A stretch of DNA of 64,000 nt. Origin: Sipunculus nudus (Eukaryota > Annelida > Sipuncula > Golfingiida > Sipunculidae). A program made the translations under genes and the position numbers. Positions 24,501 to 34,418 of the stretch are shown here, piece by piece. A model generated the notes under the pieces. It was not told the DNA's origin and did not search any database. It saw only the letters and a list, made by a program, of their open reading frames with translations. Every line of letters starts with the position of its first letter. Positions within the stretch are counted from its first letter, which is position 1. Location of the stretch: assembly GCA_026874595.1 (NCBI GenBank), contig CM049320.1, forward strand, positions 3,911,464 through 3,975,463, written 5' to 3'.

Positions 24501-27309
24501 CCGTGGCGTACAATCCACACCCCTTTGCCCATTGAATGAAGCGACTGATGACTGTAGCCGTGTTTTGACAACTTCAAGGGGGCAGGTAATCACTGCACCA
24601 GCAGTGCCTCCCATCCTGAAAAAGAAAATCATATTGATATTAACAAAATGTCAGTCACTGGTTTATAAAGTATCCCTGATTACAAGTGTACAAAATACTT
24701 TTTTATGGTAAGGTGCACCTTTGCACCACAGTTTATACAACTGGGTGCACAAAGTAATTTCAAGGTGCACAAATATGTTAATGTTATTACAGTTATTTTT
24801 ATTACAGCTATATTATAATTTATACACATATTTCAGGGCAGTAAAAAAATAAGCTAAGAGATTAAAACTGGTCAGAATGGAAGCTTAAATATATCAATCT
24901 AACTAAAGGCTCTGATCACTGGATCTATATACATGTAGTGTCTAGTGTGACGTCATGTTTTAGTGCTTATATGTCCTTGTTTGATCATCTGGACTCTCAG
25001 ATGTGCATGTGCCTAACAGTCCTGCAGATCTGTCCTAGTTACCGGCTTCAAGACAAGTAATTACAATTGTTGTGCTGAGACACCTTGCCACTGACAGAGC
25101 AAGTGTCCATGAAAATACATAAAAAGATTACTCTTGTTAGAACTACTTAAATATTAGTCATGTATAGTTCTGCAAGGTTTACATCATAAACTGATGCATT
25201 TGTTTCATTCTGAAATACAAACAGTGCATGCCCCTTACTTTCTCTCTCACTACAGATGCTTCAATTTTCATGAAAATTACTTTAAAAGGCAAGGAATGTA
25301 TCTGCTACATGATTTCACACAGGTCTGTGTTCAATGTTCAAACATTCTTTACTGATTAAGTCAAGTGTGCACTGCAAATGTTTGCTAAATTTCTTGTAGA
25401 CTGTATAATTTCATATTTACTATCCTTTTATTTGTAAAATTACCTCCTATACAGGTTCTGATCAATCACCTGTGTAAAAATCCTTCAAGATCAAAAACTT
25501 TATAAAAAATTTAATATATAACAGTAACTTCAAGTAAAACAACAATTGTCACAGAGGGCAGACTAATGTACAATGTTAACTTTGGAACTGACTTATACCA
25601 GGGCTCTCACAGTAGATACTCCACAAACAACTGATAAGATGCCATACTAGTTTAACAACTTCAGCACTTGGACTGGCCTTGTTAACAGCAGCTTGAAATT
25701 CGTAAAAGTACGCCAGGTACATGTGTGACAATGTTCATTAATTCATTGAATTTCACTCTGTGCCCAGCTCTAGTTATACAGTAGTATATGCATGGCTTTT
25801 TTTCTGTTTTTTTTTTCAAGCGCTAGCGTACCAAAAATAATGCTTAATACAGAAAAATTTAACTTGACCAATGTGAAATTTTACTGAACCTTCTTTCCTG
25901 TAGCCAGTCCTGTCATATAATGTATGTTACACACTTGCATGTTCCACAACAGTATCAACAGCTGTATTTACCATATACAATGCCGAGTCAAGCTATGAAT
26001 ACATTTTGAATGGTCTAAATCTGGCCGAGTCAGCTTTAAGTAAATTCTCAGTTTATTCCATACCCAATTCTAACACCAGATAGCAGATTTACATGAAATA
26101 GTTTTAAGGACAGACTTACCTGTCACAAGGTGTGACATCAATGAACAACCCCCCCCCCCCCCCCACATCCTACAAGCACACAAAGTGCTGATACCATAGA
26201 CATAGGTCTATTGGGTAAAAACAGTTGTTTATGTGAAAAATAATCTCTCCTTTTGGCAGGACTATAGAAACCGGGCTGCAGCCTACCGCCGGTACCTTAA
26301 GCACAATAGGTGTCGCATAATAAATTGTAACCTGACCAAGGCTGATACATATTATTTTTTCTGAGAATTCTGGTATTTAATTTTGCTCATAACTGGAGTC
26401 TATTATATTAGAGGAGGAGGGGTCCAGGGAACCTGGGTTCCCCTCCTGAACAGGGGTGTGAGGGCAGAGCCCCAACCTTAAGCTGAATTCTCCTGTTCAA
26501 ATGGTAAATGGTTCCCAATTTTCGCTATAGATCGCCCTTCAATCGCAGATATAATTGAACAAAACTCGCCCCTGCTGGTATCTCCTCTTCACAGCTCAGT
26601 AGCGTGTAGGGCTCTTAGTCTAGAGATTGTTGGTTCGATTCCCGAATCAGGCGACTTCTGATGTTTAGTAGTTGTTTATGTTAGAAGAGTTGATATGAGT
26701 GTAGGGACATCTACTGGGAAAAGTTGGAGTTAAAATAGGGAATGAGAGGAGACTCTTTTATTTATATTTTCATCTTCCTCAATAGAAGCGTAGCCTGCGT
26801 TCTATAGTGGCTCCAAACATTTTATTAACAGATTTTATTTGAACTTGTTATCTTGTACGAGTTGTAGACTCGAGTCCAACACTTGTCATAGAACTCAACT
26901 GACCAAGTGCCTAGTGGCAAGTCTTGGTCCAAAGCCTTCGCATGGGTTAACCGTTTTAATAATTAACGTTAGTGTACATGTTGTGGAGCTGTCCGACTGA
27001 ATGTAAATCTTATAGTGTTTTGGTAGATTCCAGGCCGATCTCATGTGTGACATGTAAACGAATATCTGAACACCCTTTTTACACGGCGTGTCAGCTGACA
27101 TTGCACCCTGGCGTCCAAGATGTGAAATGTCAGTGTCAAACGCCACATTATTATCTATTCATGTGGTGAGCGTGCAGACGACATCTAACGTGATCGGGGT
27201 TGAAATTGCGGGTAATTCTAAAGACAGGGGATATATTCATGTGAAAGTGATAAATTTGAAGAACTTACCCTCCAGCTAACAAATGAATAGCTGTATGTTC
27301 CTGTGCCAT
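6333..27309 (-). CDS. SLC25A36: Mitochondrial pyrimidine nucleotide carrier, whole gene (7 coding exons)
   Basis: Join of minus-strand exons 27309-27269, 24615-24373, 22646-22569, 8651-8551, 8075-8009, 7449-7175 and 6532-6333: 1,005 nt, 334 residues plus TAA. All introns are GT-AG and all phases fit. The protein has the three repeats of the SLC25 family: motif 1 PLEVVK (residues 26-31), motif 2 PIWFIK (164-169) and motif 3 PHEVAR (267-272). Trp in place of the acidic residue in motif 2 is typical of the SLC25A32/33/36 branch. Family-typical stretches are [33 protein letters not shown] and [16 protein letters not shown]. Known family role: CTP/UTP (and guanine nucleotide) exchange across the mitochondrial inner membrane, supporting mtDNA and RNA synthesis. 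It is about 20 residues longer than human SLC25A36 because of the first matrix loop. Invertebrates often have one gene for the 33/36 pair, so SLC25A33/36-like is the safest name. Confidence 0.95.
7175..7449 (-). CDS. SLC25A36: SLC25A36 exon 6
   Basis: Acceptor TATTTCAG|ACTAAA, donor CCACATG|GTGAGC; 275 nt; residues 177-268. Includes [40 protein letters not shown] and [10 protein letters not shown]. The segment YEAIK fits the cytosolic [FY][DE]xx[KR] pattern of repeat 2. The stretch from [10 protein letters not shown] is a charged variable cytosolic linker before repeat 3. Confidence 0.95.
8009..8075 (-). CDS. SLC25A36: SLC25A36 exon 5 (second carrier motif)
   Basis: Acceptor CATTTCAG|GTTTCA, donor CCAAAA|GTAAGT; 67 nt; residues 155-176. 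Encodes [20 protein letters not shown] then [11 protein letters not shown] is the second PX[DE]XX[KR] motif with Trp at the acidic position, characteristic of the pyrimidine nucleotide/folate/NAD subgroup. Confidence 0.95.
8551..8651 (-). CDS. SLC25A36: SLC25A36 exon 4
   Basis: Acceptor TTTTGGCAG|GGCC, donor GTGCAG|GTAAGG; 101 nt; residues 121-154. Encodes [19 protein letters not shown] followed by [15 protein letters not shown]: end of helix 2, the cytosolic link and start of helix 3. It lies 13.9 kb from exon 3. The next-repeat boundary AAxAG|GFTA is shared with vertebrate SLC25A33/36. Confidence 0.93.
9431..9942. mobile_element. TTAA-flanked MITE, copy 1 (complete)
   Basis: 512 bp. Begins TTTAAAGGGGCCCAATCACC and ends GATTATGCCCCTTAAA; inverted ends GGGGCnnAATCA abut TTAA at both sides. 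Internal marks shared with the other two copies are CTATAAAGC, ATGTAATACATGTTCC, GACTGTGTTTACCA and AGGCATAATATT. No coding capacity. Confidence 0.75.
14751..14816. repeat. 22-bp tandem triplicate
   Basis: Three head-to-tail copies of a 22-mer beginning TGCTGGATTTACACTAAAAG with a single mismatch. In intron 3 of SLC25A36. Confidence 0.95.
15780..15965 (-). mobile_element. Possible tRNA-derived SINE fragment
   Basis: On the minus strand GGTTTGATCCCTGG resembles a Pol III B box, preceded by TGGACAGTTGAGGGG, which could be an A box. Downstream on the same strand is the reverse of GAGGAAACCAGAGAACCCAG, a phrase seen in mollusc repeats as far as I recall. No target duplication found. Confidence 0.35.
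16514..17976 (+). mobile_element. Hairpin-ended element with GGTGGCGCCACC array, copy 1
   Basis: 1,463 bp. Starts AAACTAGAATACGGG, with the stem AGTCG/CGACT and then TGTATCCGCC. It ends in a hairpin (17,942-17,971; arms GTATCCGC-AAAAC and GTTTTGGCGGATAC) followed by AATTAA. Seven GGTGGCGCCACC-type sites at 16,812, 16,941, 17,090, 17,221, 17,369, 17,500 and 17,649 alternate at about 130 and 149 bp, a 279-bp dimeric tandem repeat. Tandem core, subterminal inverted repeats and 3' hairpin are like Helentron-associated (HINE) elements; that class is an inference. Confidence 0.7.
18400..19874 (+). mobile_element. Hairpin-ended element with GGTGGCGCCACC array, copy 2
   Basis: 1,475 bp, same orientation as copy 1 and only 423 bp from it. 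Ends TGTATCCGCCAAAA at left and its reverse complement at right are perfect over 14 bp. Eight GGTGGCGCCACC-type sites at 18,554, 18,702, 18,833, 18,982, 19,113, 19,262, 19,393 (one mismatch) and 19,542. The terminal hairpin is at 19,839-19,868. Confidence 0.7.
22569..22646 (-). CDS. SLC25A36: SLC25A36 exon 3
   Basis: Acceptor GTCTTGCAG|GCAT and donor CATCAAG|GTAAGA; 78 nt; residues 95-120. Encodes [20 protein letters not shown] then GVAPS, the matrix helix and start of helix 2 of repeat 1, closely like the human [23 protein letters not shown] segment. Confidence 0.93.
22647..24372 (-). other. Intron 2 of SLC25A36
   Basis: 1.7 kb between exons 3 and 2. No additional exon or recognisable repeat seen. 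Confidence 0.8.
24373..24615 (-). CDS. SLC25A36: SLC25A36 exon 2 (first carrier motif and long matrix loop)
   Basis: Acceptor TTTTTCAG|GATGGG, donor CTCAG|GTACGA, 243 nt, residues 14-94. It starts [20 protein letters not shown], which is helix 1 and carrier motif 1. After that comes a Ser/Thr-rich, weakly conserved stretch of about 59 residues ending [12 protein letters not shown]; the matching human loop is about 32 residues. The end aligns with the human NRVVSPGPLHCL segment, so the exon boundary is conserved. Confidence 0.92.
24616..27268 (-). other. Intron 1 of SLC25A36
   Basis: 2.65 kb. Contains a C15 tract near 26,150 and one complete copy of the ACTATAGAA-ended element at 26,261-26,808. 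Otherwise nothing recognised. Confidence 0.8.
26261..26808 (+). mobile_element. ACTATAGAA-ended element X (complete copy, intron 1)
   Basis: Starts ACTATAGAAACCGGGCTG and ends GCGTTCTATAGT, giving inverted ends ACTATAGAAC. It contains AGCTCAGTAGCG and GGTTCGATTCCC, a tRNA-like box pair near 26,597-26,645. The whole unit is present again, inverted and split, at 28,224-28,429 plus 33,476-33,848. Confidence 0.65.
27269..27309 (-). CDS. SLC25A36: SLC25A36 coding exon 1 (start codon)
   Basis: Reads [14 protein letters not shown], with the last Gly codon split after two bases, then donor GG|GTAAGT. It matches the start of human SLC25A36 in length and pattern (MSQ-x-x-x-L-V-H-L-F-A-G-G from memory of the family). 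The ATG is at 27,309-27,307 and is preceded by an A-rich leader. The exon is only 41 coding nt; it was found by looking for a phase-2 donor after an AGG-like sequence upstream of exon 2. Confidence 0.9.
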
Positions 27310-27510
27310 TGCAGTTTACACCGAAATGATGCATTTATTTTGACTAAGCACATCTATGTTCTGTTTACACCACCATGTAGGTCACTTTTCTGTGGATCTC
27401 CTGTGAACGCTGATTGGTCAATGTATTATTCCCCTAGAGCTAATTGGCAGATGAGCGGAAGGTACACCCATTCAGTGTACACGTGAACACTTGCTTGCGA
27501 TTGGCGTCTC
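27310..27510 (-). promoter_or_regulatory. Probable SLC25A36 promoter with three CCAAT boxes
   Basis: Three ATTGG motifs (CCAAT on the minus strand) lie at 27,413-27,417, 27,443-27,447 and 27,500-27,504, some 104-191 bp upstream of the start codon in the direction of this gene. No clear TATA box is seen at a fitting distance. This is the layout of a housekeeping promoter; the start of transcription is not known. Confidence 0.45.
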
Positions 27511-28223
27511 AGATCGAGACAAATTATGCAAACTCTTAGATCAGCCTGATGGGTTCAAACATAATGACGTACATATCCTAATGGAAACTGATCTCAAATT
27601 GGATGGTACGTTTGGCAGCAAGATGTGGAACAGTGGATTATGAGTCGGATATACGATATGTTGAATGATTTACCGTTATTTTTCACTTTTTGGATATTAG
27701 TAAATGTTGTTGGAAGGTTTCTGTCAAGATGCGTTGGGAAAGCCCAACAATTGTGACGTGGGGAATTCCCATTGGAAATATCTCGTGGCCTTGGGCTGAA
27801 CATTTACGGCACGGGCGCGCATCATTTAGAAGCTGTCAATAGAATAATTCATACATGCGTTAGTATTAAGCGTTCAACAACAATCCTTTATATTTTCCCA
27901 AGGATAATACGTTTACCCAGTCAAGTGTGTGGCAGCTGGAACCTAAGGAAATGTGCGCGGGGAGAACACATGATCAAGGCATGCACAAAGTATGGTAAAT
28001 TACCGACCCGCTTGCCTGGAAAGGGGACGCTTGTATCGCTGGACTGCACTGTTGTCTGGACAGACTCAAAGCGTCAGTAGAGCAACTCCGGACAACCTCA
28101 TCGATGTCATTAACTGGTTAATATCCAGTGCATGATTTCAGACAGTTCCCACATGAATGGAGTACAAAAAAAAAAAAGAATTGAACACCAATACGTAGGC
28201 CTAAGTTATGAAAATGGGGAGCC
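27511..28223. other. Gene-free stretch upstream of SLC25A36
   Basis: Open stretches exist on the plus strand but carry no recognisable product or good codon pattern. No divergent gene could be supported. Confidence 0.5.
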
Positions 28224-28429
28224 GCTATAGAACGCGGGCAACGCTACTTTTGAGGAAGATGAAAATATAAAAAAACTGTCTCCTCTCATTCCCTATTTAA
28301 ACTCCTACTTTTCCCTGTCGATGTTCCTACACTCATATCAACTCTTCTAACATAAAAATACTAAAAATCAAAATTCGCCTGAATCGAACCTACGATCTGT
28401 AGACTAGGAAACCTACACGCTACCAGGTC

Positions 28430-31400
28430 ACGTGGTCCTATTTGTTTACATGACCTGGGGTCACCAAGATCAAACCTGAAGGAGAGAAGTAAATGGTCTG
28501 GCTTTCTCTGGTTGGCTCTAGCCATCATGTGCTGGAGCATCAAAAACACCCCATTGTTTGATTTTTAAGTATGTTAAGCATAATTTCCAATAAAATTGAC
28601 AGTATTGGTCAATTTTTAGCTCAGCTGACTATAAGTCATCTGAGCTATAGTCGTGGTCCATTGTCCGTCGTCCGTCCGTCTGTCCGTCCGTCCGTCCGTC
28701 CGTCCGTCCGTCCGTCCGTAGATGTGGCACGTTTTGAAACCGTAAGACCTAGGAATCCAAAATTCAGCATAATGTTAGATGTCCCCAAGATCTCCTACCA
28801 AGCCGAAAACTGGGTCTTTGCGACTTCGTTCCTTTGAGAAATTAAGGAAAAACCTCAATTTTTTATTAAAATCCTATTTTCACACTTCAGGACTGCCTAA
28901 TATCAAAACCACTCATCTGTTTTTCCTCATATTTACCATAAATAATCCTCTATATGGTTCCTATGTACATGCCAGAAATTGGATCTGTATTATATAATTT
29001 AAAAAAGTTATGGGCCCAAACATAATGCATTTTGTAAATAATCAGGAAAAAAATTTGATCACTTAACACAAAACTTGTTAAAGCTAAGCACTTTTTTTCC
29101 AGTAATATAACTTTTATTAATCAAAATTAAATTGTATACCCAAAATTTGATCAAAATCTTTTAAATTTTTTGAAATATTAGCAAAAATAAAAAATTTGTA
29201 CCTTAAACTTTGCCCAACTTTGACCATGGCACGTTTTTTTCCTGTAACTGCTGTGGATTTAATTTTCAAAGCATGTTTTTGTTAGCATTTCAACTGTTAA
29301 CATTTAAAATTTGAAACCAGTTGATCAAAAACTGTAGATTTTATTCAAGTTTTCAAGCACCATGTCACATATTGTTTACATCAACCTAGTGTTATGCAGT
29401 TTGCTAGAGCTCAGCTCCCCAGCTTCAGCTCTAAGTTCCTTAAATTAGACATACAGTAAGATGTCTCCAAAGTTCCCTACCATGCCAAGAATTTGGTCAC
29501 CAGAACTTAATTCCTTCGAGATATTAATGAAAAACTTCATTTTTTCATTAAAAACCCTTTGTTACACTTCAGGACTGCCTAGTATCAAAACCACTGATCT
29601 GACTTTGATCGTATATAATATACATATTTTTCTATACATTCGCTATGCACATGCCAGAAATGATGTCAGTATTGCGTAATTGTTTTAAGTTATGTGCCCA
29701 AACAAAATTGACTTTGTAAAAAATCAGGAAAAATATTTACTCAGGTTTCATGAAAATTATTGAAGCTAGAGAATTTTTTTTAAGTAAATAATTTTGTTTA
29801 ATTAAGTTTCAATTGTATACCCAAAATTAGATCTGTATTTTGTAAATTTTATTGGCATTGTAAGTTATTGGCATAAACATAAAATCAGTACCTGAAATTT
29901 TACCCAACTTTGACCATGGCACATTTTTTCCCTGTGAGTACTGTTGATTTAATTTTCTCAGAATGTAAACATAAGTATTTAATGTGTTTAAATCTGAAAA
30001 TTTAAAACTAAAAGGTTGAAAATTAGGCTAGTTATTGAATTTTATCTTGAGGGTCTATTGTAGTCACTTGCTTTGTTCCAGATGCAGGTAGGCCACTCCA
30101 GGTCACTGGAAGTCAGCTATGCCAGGGTTCCTGATTTGTTTCAGTCACTGGGGGAGATCCCCTGCTGTGACAGGTGTACAATTGTTCTCATATCACACCC
30201 CCTCCCCCCCCCCCCCCATGAATATATAAATATACATTTGTATGCATGATGTGGTGTTACATGACAAGATTGAGATTTATGATGATGCAGTTTAGAATTA
30301 TGAATCAACGTTTATATTCAGAAATATATGTTATATTGGAAATGTATACAAATTAAACTTAAAATAAAAAATGAGGATCTAATACAAACATGTGTTCATT
30401 ATTTTCGAGCCTCAGCAGAATTGGAGATCAGGCTTAGTTTGCCCTGAATGTTTATGCAAGAGTGTTGTTAATCCCATCTCTTCCCCCCCCCCCCCGGCTG
30501 TCATTGATCCTTAGCACCTCACCGTCACCTGTGCACTGGGACATTAGTTAAAATTGCAAATGTGTACAATTTTTTCAATTTGAAAGATAATTGGATTAGA
30601 AAAATTAAGATCTAATATTGAAACATATTCTTGCCCCAGGAGAATGGAACATAAAGTGATCAGCTCTTGTCTGTCCATCATCTCTCAATTATCATTAAAT
30701 ATATATAATAATTATGAAATTTTTCCTTTAAGCACTGTTGAAATAACTTTCATATGCTGTATGGGTATGGATTTAAGCCATTAAAGTCTGAAATTTGAAA
30801 GCAACTTATGTATTCAGATGTGTAATATTGCAGATGAAAAACTTTAAAATATTAAAATATATTATCAGCTTTGTTTGTCTAACAGTCTGTCTGTCCTTTT
30901 TTAAAATTATGTAATTGTGAATGGACTATTTAATCCTGTAAGTATTGTTGAATTAAGTGGAAATCCTATATGTATATACACTATGTTAATACAGAGATGT
31001 TGTAACTCCCATCATTCCAGCCCCCCCCCCCCCCAACCACCACCACCGGGTTCTTGCATCTGGGGACTGGAGACATCAGTTATATTTCAACTGTATACAT
31101 TTTATAAAATAAAAATACATATATTTAATAATATATATTATGTAAAATAGATCCAATTGAGCAAATGTGTAAACTACTGAACTGTCAACAAACTATCAAA
31201 AAGCCAGCCAATGATCATGGTAATAATATACATATTATGTTCACAAACTGCTCACATGCTTCAATTTTGACATTAGAGAATGCATGGTTTGGTCACAAAA
31301 TATTATTTGCAACAATTTCTCACTCATCAATACAAACCAATCATGTCAACCAGCCATGGCATATATTACCTTTTCATCTTAGACTTGATCTCCATTATTA

Positions 31401-33475
31401 TTTTAGATTTTTACCTTCAAGGCCAACTTCAGCTGAGCACAGTGACCCATATTTATAGCACCATGTCTTGAATGTTTACATCAAGTCATTGGTTAACAGT
31501 GTTCCAGGCTGTTACATAACACCTTCACTCCTTGCCTACTGCTTCTGTGAATGTCTGGGTCAGGCTGGGTCAGGCAGTAATTACCAGAGAGCCTTTCTCC
31601 TCTCTCTTTCCCTTTCTCTCTTTCTAGCTCTCTTTCTCTCTCTCTCTTTCTCTCTCTCTCTCACCCCTATGCCTCCCTTCCTCCCTCCACCCCATTATGT
31701 TGACAGGTACTATAAACCTAATTTACTAGATATATATGTTGATGCAATTAAGAAATGTGAATCAACTGAAATATTCACATATATATGTTATACTCTAAAT
31801 GTATAGTTACATTTTCAAACCTGGAAAAAAATGATGTTATAAAAAAGGGAATTTACGTAAAAATTGTTCATAATTTCCTGGCTCAGAAGAATGGGAATTA
31901 AAATTATTTGCTTTGTTTCTCTAGCTTTCTTGCCTGTTTTAAATATTTAATAATTATGAATAAACTTTTTTTTTCCTGTAAGCTCTGATTAATTAAATTT
32001 CATATCCTGTACGTATATGCAAGGGTATTGTAACTCCCACCATCCCCTTCCCCCACCCCACTAAGTCCTTGCTCCTTCGCACTGCCAACAATAGTGCTAT
32101 TGCTATAGCATAAAATTTAATAATTTGAAGAAAATATATACAGAGAGACAGAGGCATTGTAACTCCCATCGTAACCCCCCCCCCCCCCCTCCATCAAGTC
32201 CTTCCGCCTGTGGAGTGGGGATTTTATAGCAACTGTATACATATCATAAAATAGAAAAAACAGTTTAATTAAAGTTTAAATTAAAAAAATTGGATCTCAT
32301 TAGACAAATGTGTAAAATGTTGAACTGTCAACAGCCTGTCAAAAAGGTATCCAATGAAAGCGCAAGGTCAGATCTTAAAATATTATTTGCAACAATTTCT
32401 TCAATCATATCAACCAACCATAGCCTAGATTACCTCTTTCTCTCAGACTTTATCTACATTTCATAATATTTTAGATTTTAACCTTCCAGGTGTTTAAGTA
32501 CTGTTGAATGCTCCCTCCCTCTCTCTCTATCTCCTTTTCTCTCTACATCCAATCCTCTTTGCTGCCCACACTGTTTCCTTCTCCGAACCCCATCCCAATG
32601 TCAGCCTCAGTAAACAAGAACAAGTTGAATCAGATATATTCATATTTTTATATATTGTATAACTGTTTGTTGCCTATGTACGTGCCAGAAATTATGTCAG
32701 TATTGTGTAATATGTAGATGTGGTGGGCATCAATATAATGTACCTTGTCAAGACCTAAGAGATATCATGTCATACAGTCACAATTCATAAATCCACTCTT
32801 CAGCATAGTTAATAATAACATTATATATGTCAAATTGAAATCTTGCGGACTTCTATACACTATAGATCCTTCAACAAATAGCCTTATCATCATTCTACCA
32901 CTGCTTAGTGTACTGTCATTGCATTCATATTTGCTCAAATATATTGCTATTTTCAACAGCTCCCAAATAAATAAAAAATAAACCACTATATTTACTCCAT
33001 ATTAATCCATCAGTCAGGTAATTTCATTACATTTAATTTCATTACATGATTTGCTCGCATATTACATTATATTCCTTTATAATAGCCTAATAGGTCCATG
33101 ATATTCATAAGGTTTGTCGACTAAATATAGTATCACAATGGTGATACATTTATAGTTCAATCATGATCAGCTGAGCGTCGTGACCCATAGGTCCCTTGTT
33201 TAAAAATCTATGGCCAATCAAAGAGATGTTGTCCAAATGCTTGTTTGGGACTGCTTGGTGGGGTATTTTGGGCTTCACTGCATTCGGGCCAGGATGGTTA
33301 AAAAATGAGATACACAAGCCCCCTTTTTCTTGGTCTTGTTTGACTGGAGAAACAACAAATTCTCAGGTAAAAAAAAGTTTAATATCAGAATTTATTTTGA
33401 AAATTATTTTAAAGAGGCCCAAACCTCAGGTGTTTTATAGATGTTATATAGGGAAAATAAATACAGCCACGTGTC
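28430..33475. mobile_element. 5.0 kb insertion inside element Y, with 10-bp target duplication
   Basis: Flanked by CTACCAGGTC (28,420-28,429) and CTACCAAGTC (33,476-33,485), 9 of 10 identical. The ends ACGTGGTCCTATTTGTTT and, inverted at the right, ACGTGGCTGTATTTATTT match at 14 of 18. No coding region found. The interior is itself repetitive and may be a second insertion (28,616-33,200). Confidence 0.6.
28616..33200 (+). repeat. Molluscan-type long repeat with GTCC head and degenerate internal units
   Basis: Head hairpin AGCTCAGCTGACT/AGTCATCTGAGCT, then AGCTATAG and (GTCC)n at 28,663-28,719. Internal units recur: GATGTCCCCAAG near 28,779 and GATGTCTCCAAAG near 29,460, each followed by CACTTCAGGACTGCCTA. 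TGTAACTCCCAYC next to C-runs occurs near 30,468, 31,005, 32,030 and 32,159. It ends GATCAGCTGAGCGTCGTGAC near 33,165-33,184. No protein found. Confidence 0.55.
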
Positions 33476-33861
33476 CTACCAAGTCGTGAAGACGAGATGC
33501 CAACAGGGGCGAGTTTTTGTTCAGTTATGTCTGCGATTGAAGCGCCATCTATTGCGAAAATGGGGAACCATTTACTATTTGAACAGGAGATTTAAGGGGG
33601 CTCCGCCACAGCCCCGTTCAGGCGGGGATCCCAGGTTCCCCGGCCCCTCCTCCTCTAATATAATAGACTCCAGTTATGAGCAAAATTAAATACGGGAATT
33701 CTCAGGAAAATAATATGTATCGGCCTTTGTCAGGAAACAAATTATTATGCGACACCCGTCGTGTATAATCAGAGAGCTTAGATGTCATCTATATAAGCTC
33801 TCTGGTATAATTTACCGGCGGTAGGCTACAGCCCGGTTTCTATATAGTTCTGCCATTAAGG

Positions 33862-34262
33862 GAAACCGTTTGCTTACTTCTGTATACGAGAGTTGACCGG
33901 GCGCGATCAAATGTATCAACATAAACACAGCGTGTGCATCGCCCGGCCATTACACGTGTCATTCAGGAGTTGCCCTGACTGACTTAATTGGCCCCCCAAA
34001 ATGTAATAAATGTTCCCGCTGTGTAAAACACAGCCTGGTGAGGCTTGCACTCCGATCTCTGGAGACGCAGCCTTGTAATGGTAAACAGACAAGTTGACTG
34101 TGTTTACCATCACGCAAACCAATAACAAGCTGTTAAACAGCCGTATACGAGGTACTGAGACTGTGTTGGAATGGTTTTGCTCGGAAACTTGATGAATTCA
34201 AACATGAACTGACAGCGTGAAAGAACAGGCATAATATTGTTCCTGATTATGTCCCTTTAAAA
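33862..34262. mobile_element. TTAA-flanked MITE, copy 2 (left end missing)
   Basis: Begins within the family at AAACCGTTTGCTTACT, directly against the end of another repeat, and ends GATTATGTCCCTTTAA. The first ~100 bp of the element are missing. Confidence 0.7.
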
Positions 34263-34280
34263 GACCTTGCGTTAACATTA

Positions 34281-34285
<5 letters not shown>

Positions 34286-34321
<36 letters not shown>
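34286..34321. repeat. (TC)n microsatellite
   Basis: About 36 bp of pure CT repeat after TTAA MITE copy 2. Confidence 0.95.
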
Positions 34322-34323
<2 letters not shown>

Positions 34324-34418
34324 AATTAACATACATTTTCCATGTATGTCATGCATATACTTATCTCACTATTTACCAACTCTCAAAATGGGCATTGTTT
34401 ATATGTTATTTTTGTTTT

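Larger units (their letters stand above)
28224..33848 (-). mobile_element. ACTATAGAA-ended element Y (inverted copy, split by insertion)
   Basis: 28,224-28,429 matches the right half of element X (GCTATAGAACGCGGGC, GAGGAAGATGAAAATATAA, GGTTCGATTC region inverted). 33,486-33,848 matches its left half (GTGAAGACGAGATGCC, CAGGGGCGAGTTTTTGTTC, GCCCGGTTTCTAT). The two halves join with no gap once the insertion at 28,430-33,475 is removed. Confidence 0.75.

Noticed and set aside
26597-26650. tRNA gene candidate with AGCTCAGTAGCG and GGTTCGATTCCC
   Set aside because: No proper acceptor stem could be drawn, and the same segment recurs inside element Y, so it is a tRNA-derived part of a mobile element at most.
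27772-28080. Possible divergent gene upstream of SLC25A36 on the plus strand
   Set aside because: The 102-codon frame has no recognisable product, no clear splice donors and no match to expected neighbours.
28571-28837. 88-codon plus-strand frame with VRPSVRPSV
   Set aside because: Translation of the (GTCC)n head of a dispersed repeat, not a gene.
33196-33489. 97-codon plus-strand frame at the right end of the 5 kb insertion
   Set aside because: No recognisable domain; it runs across the insertion boundary, so it is not an ancestral gene.
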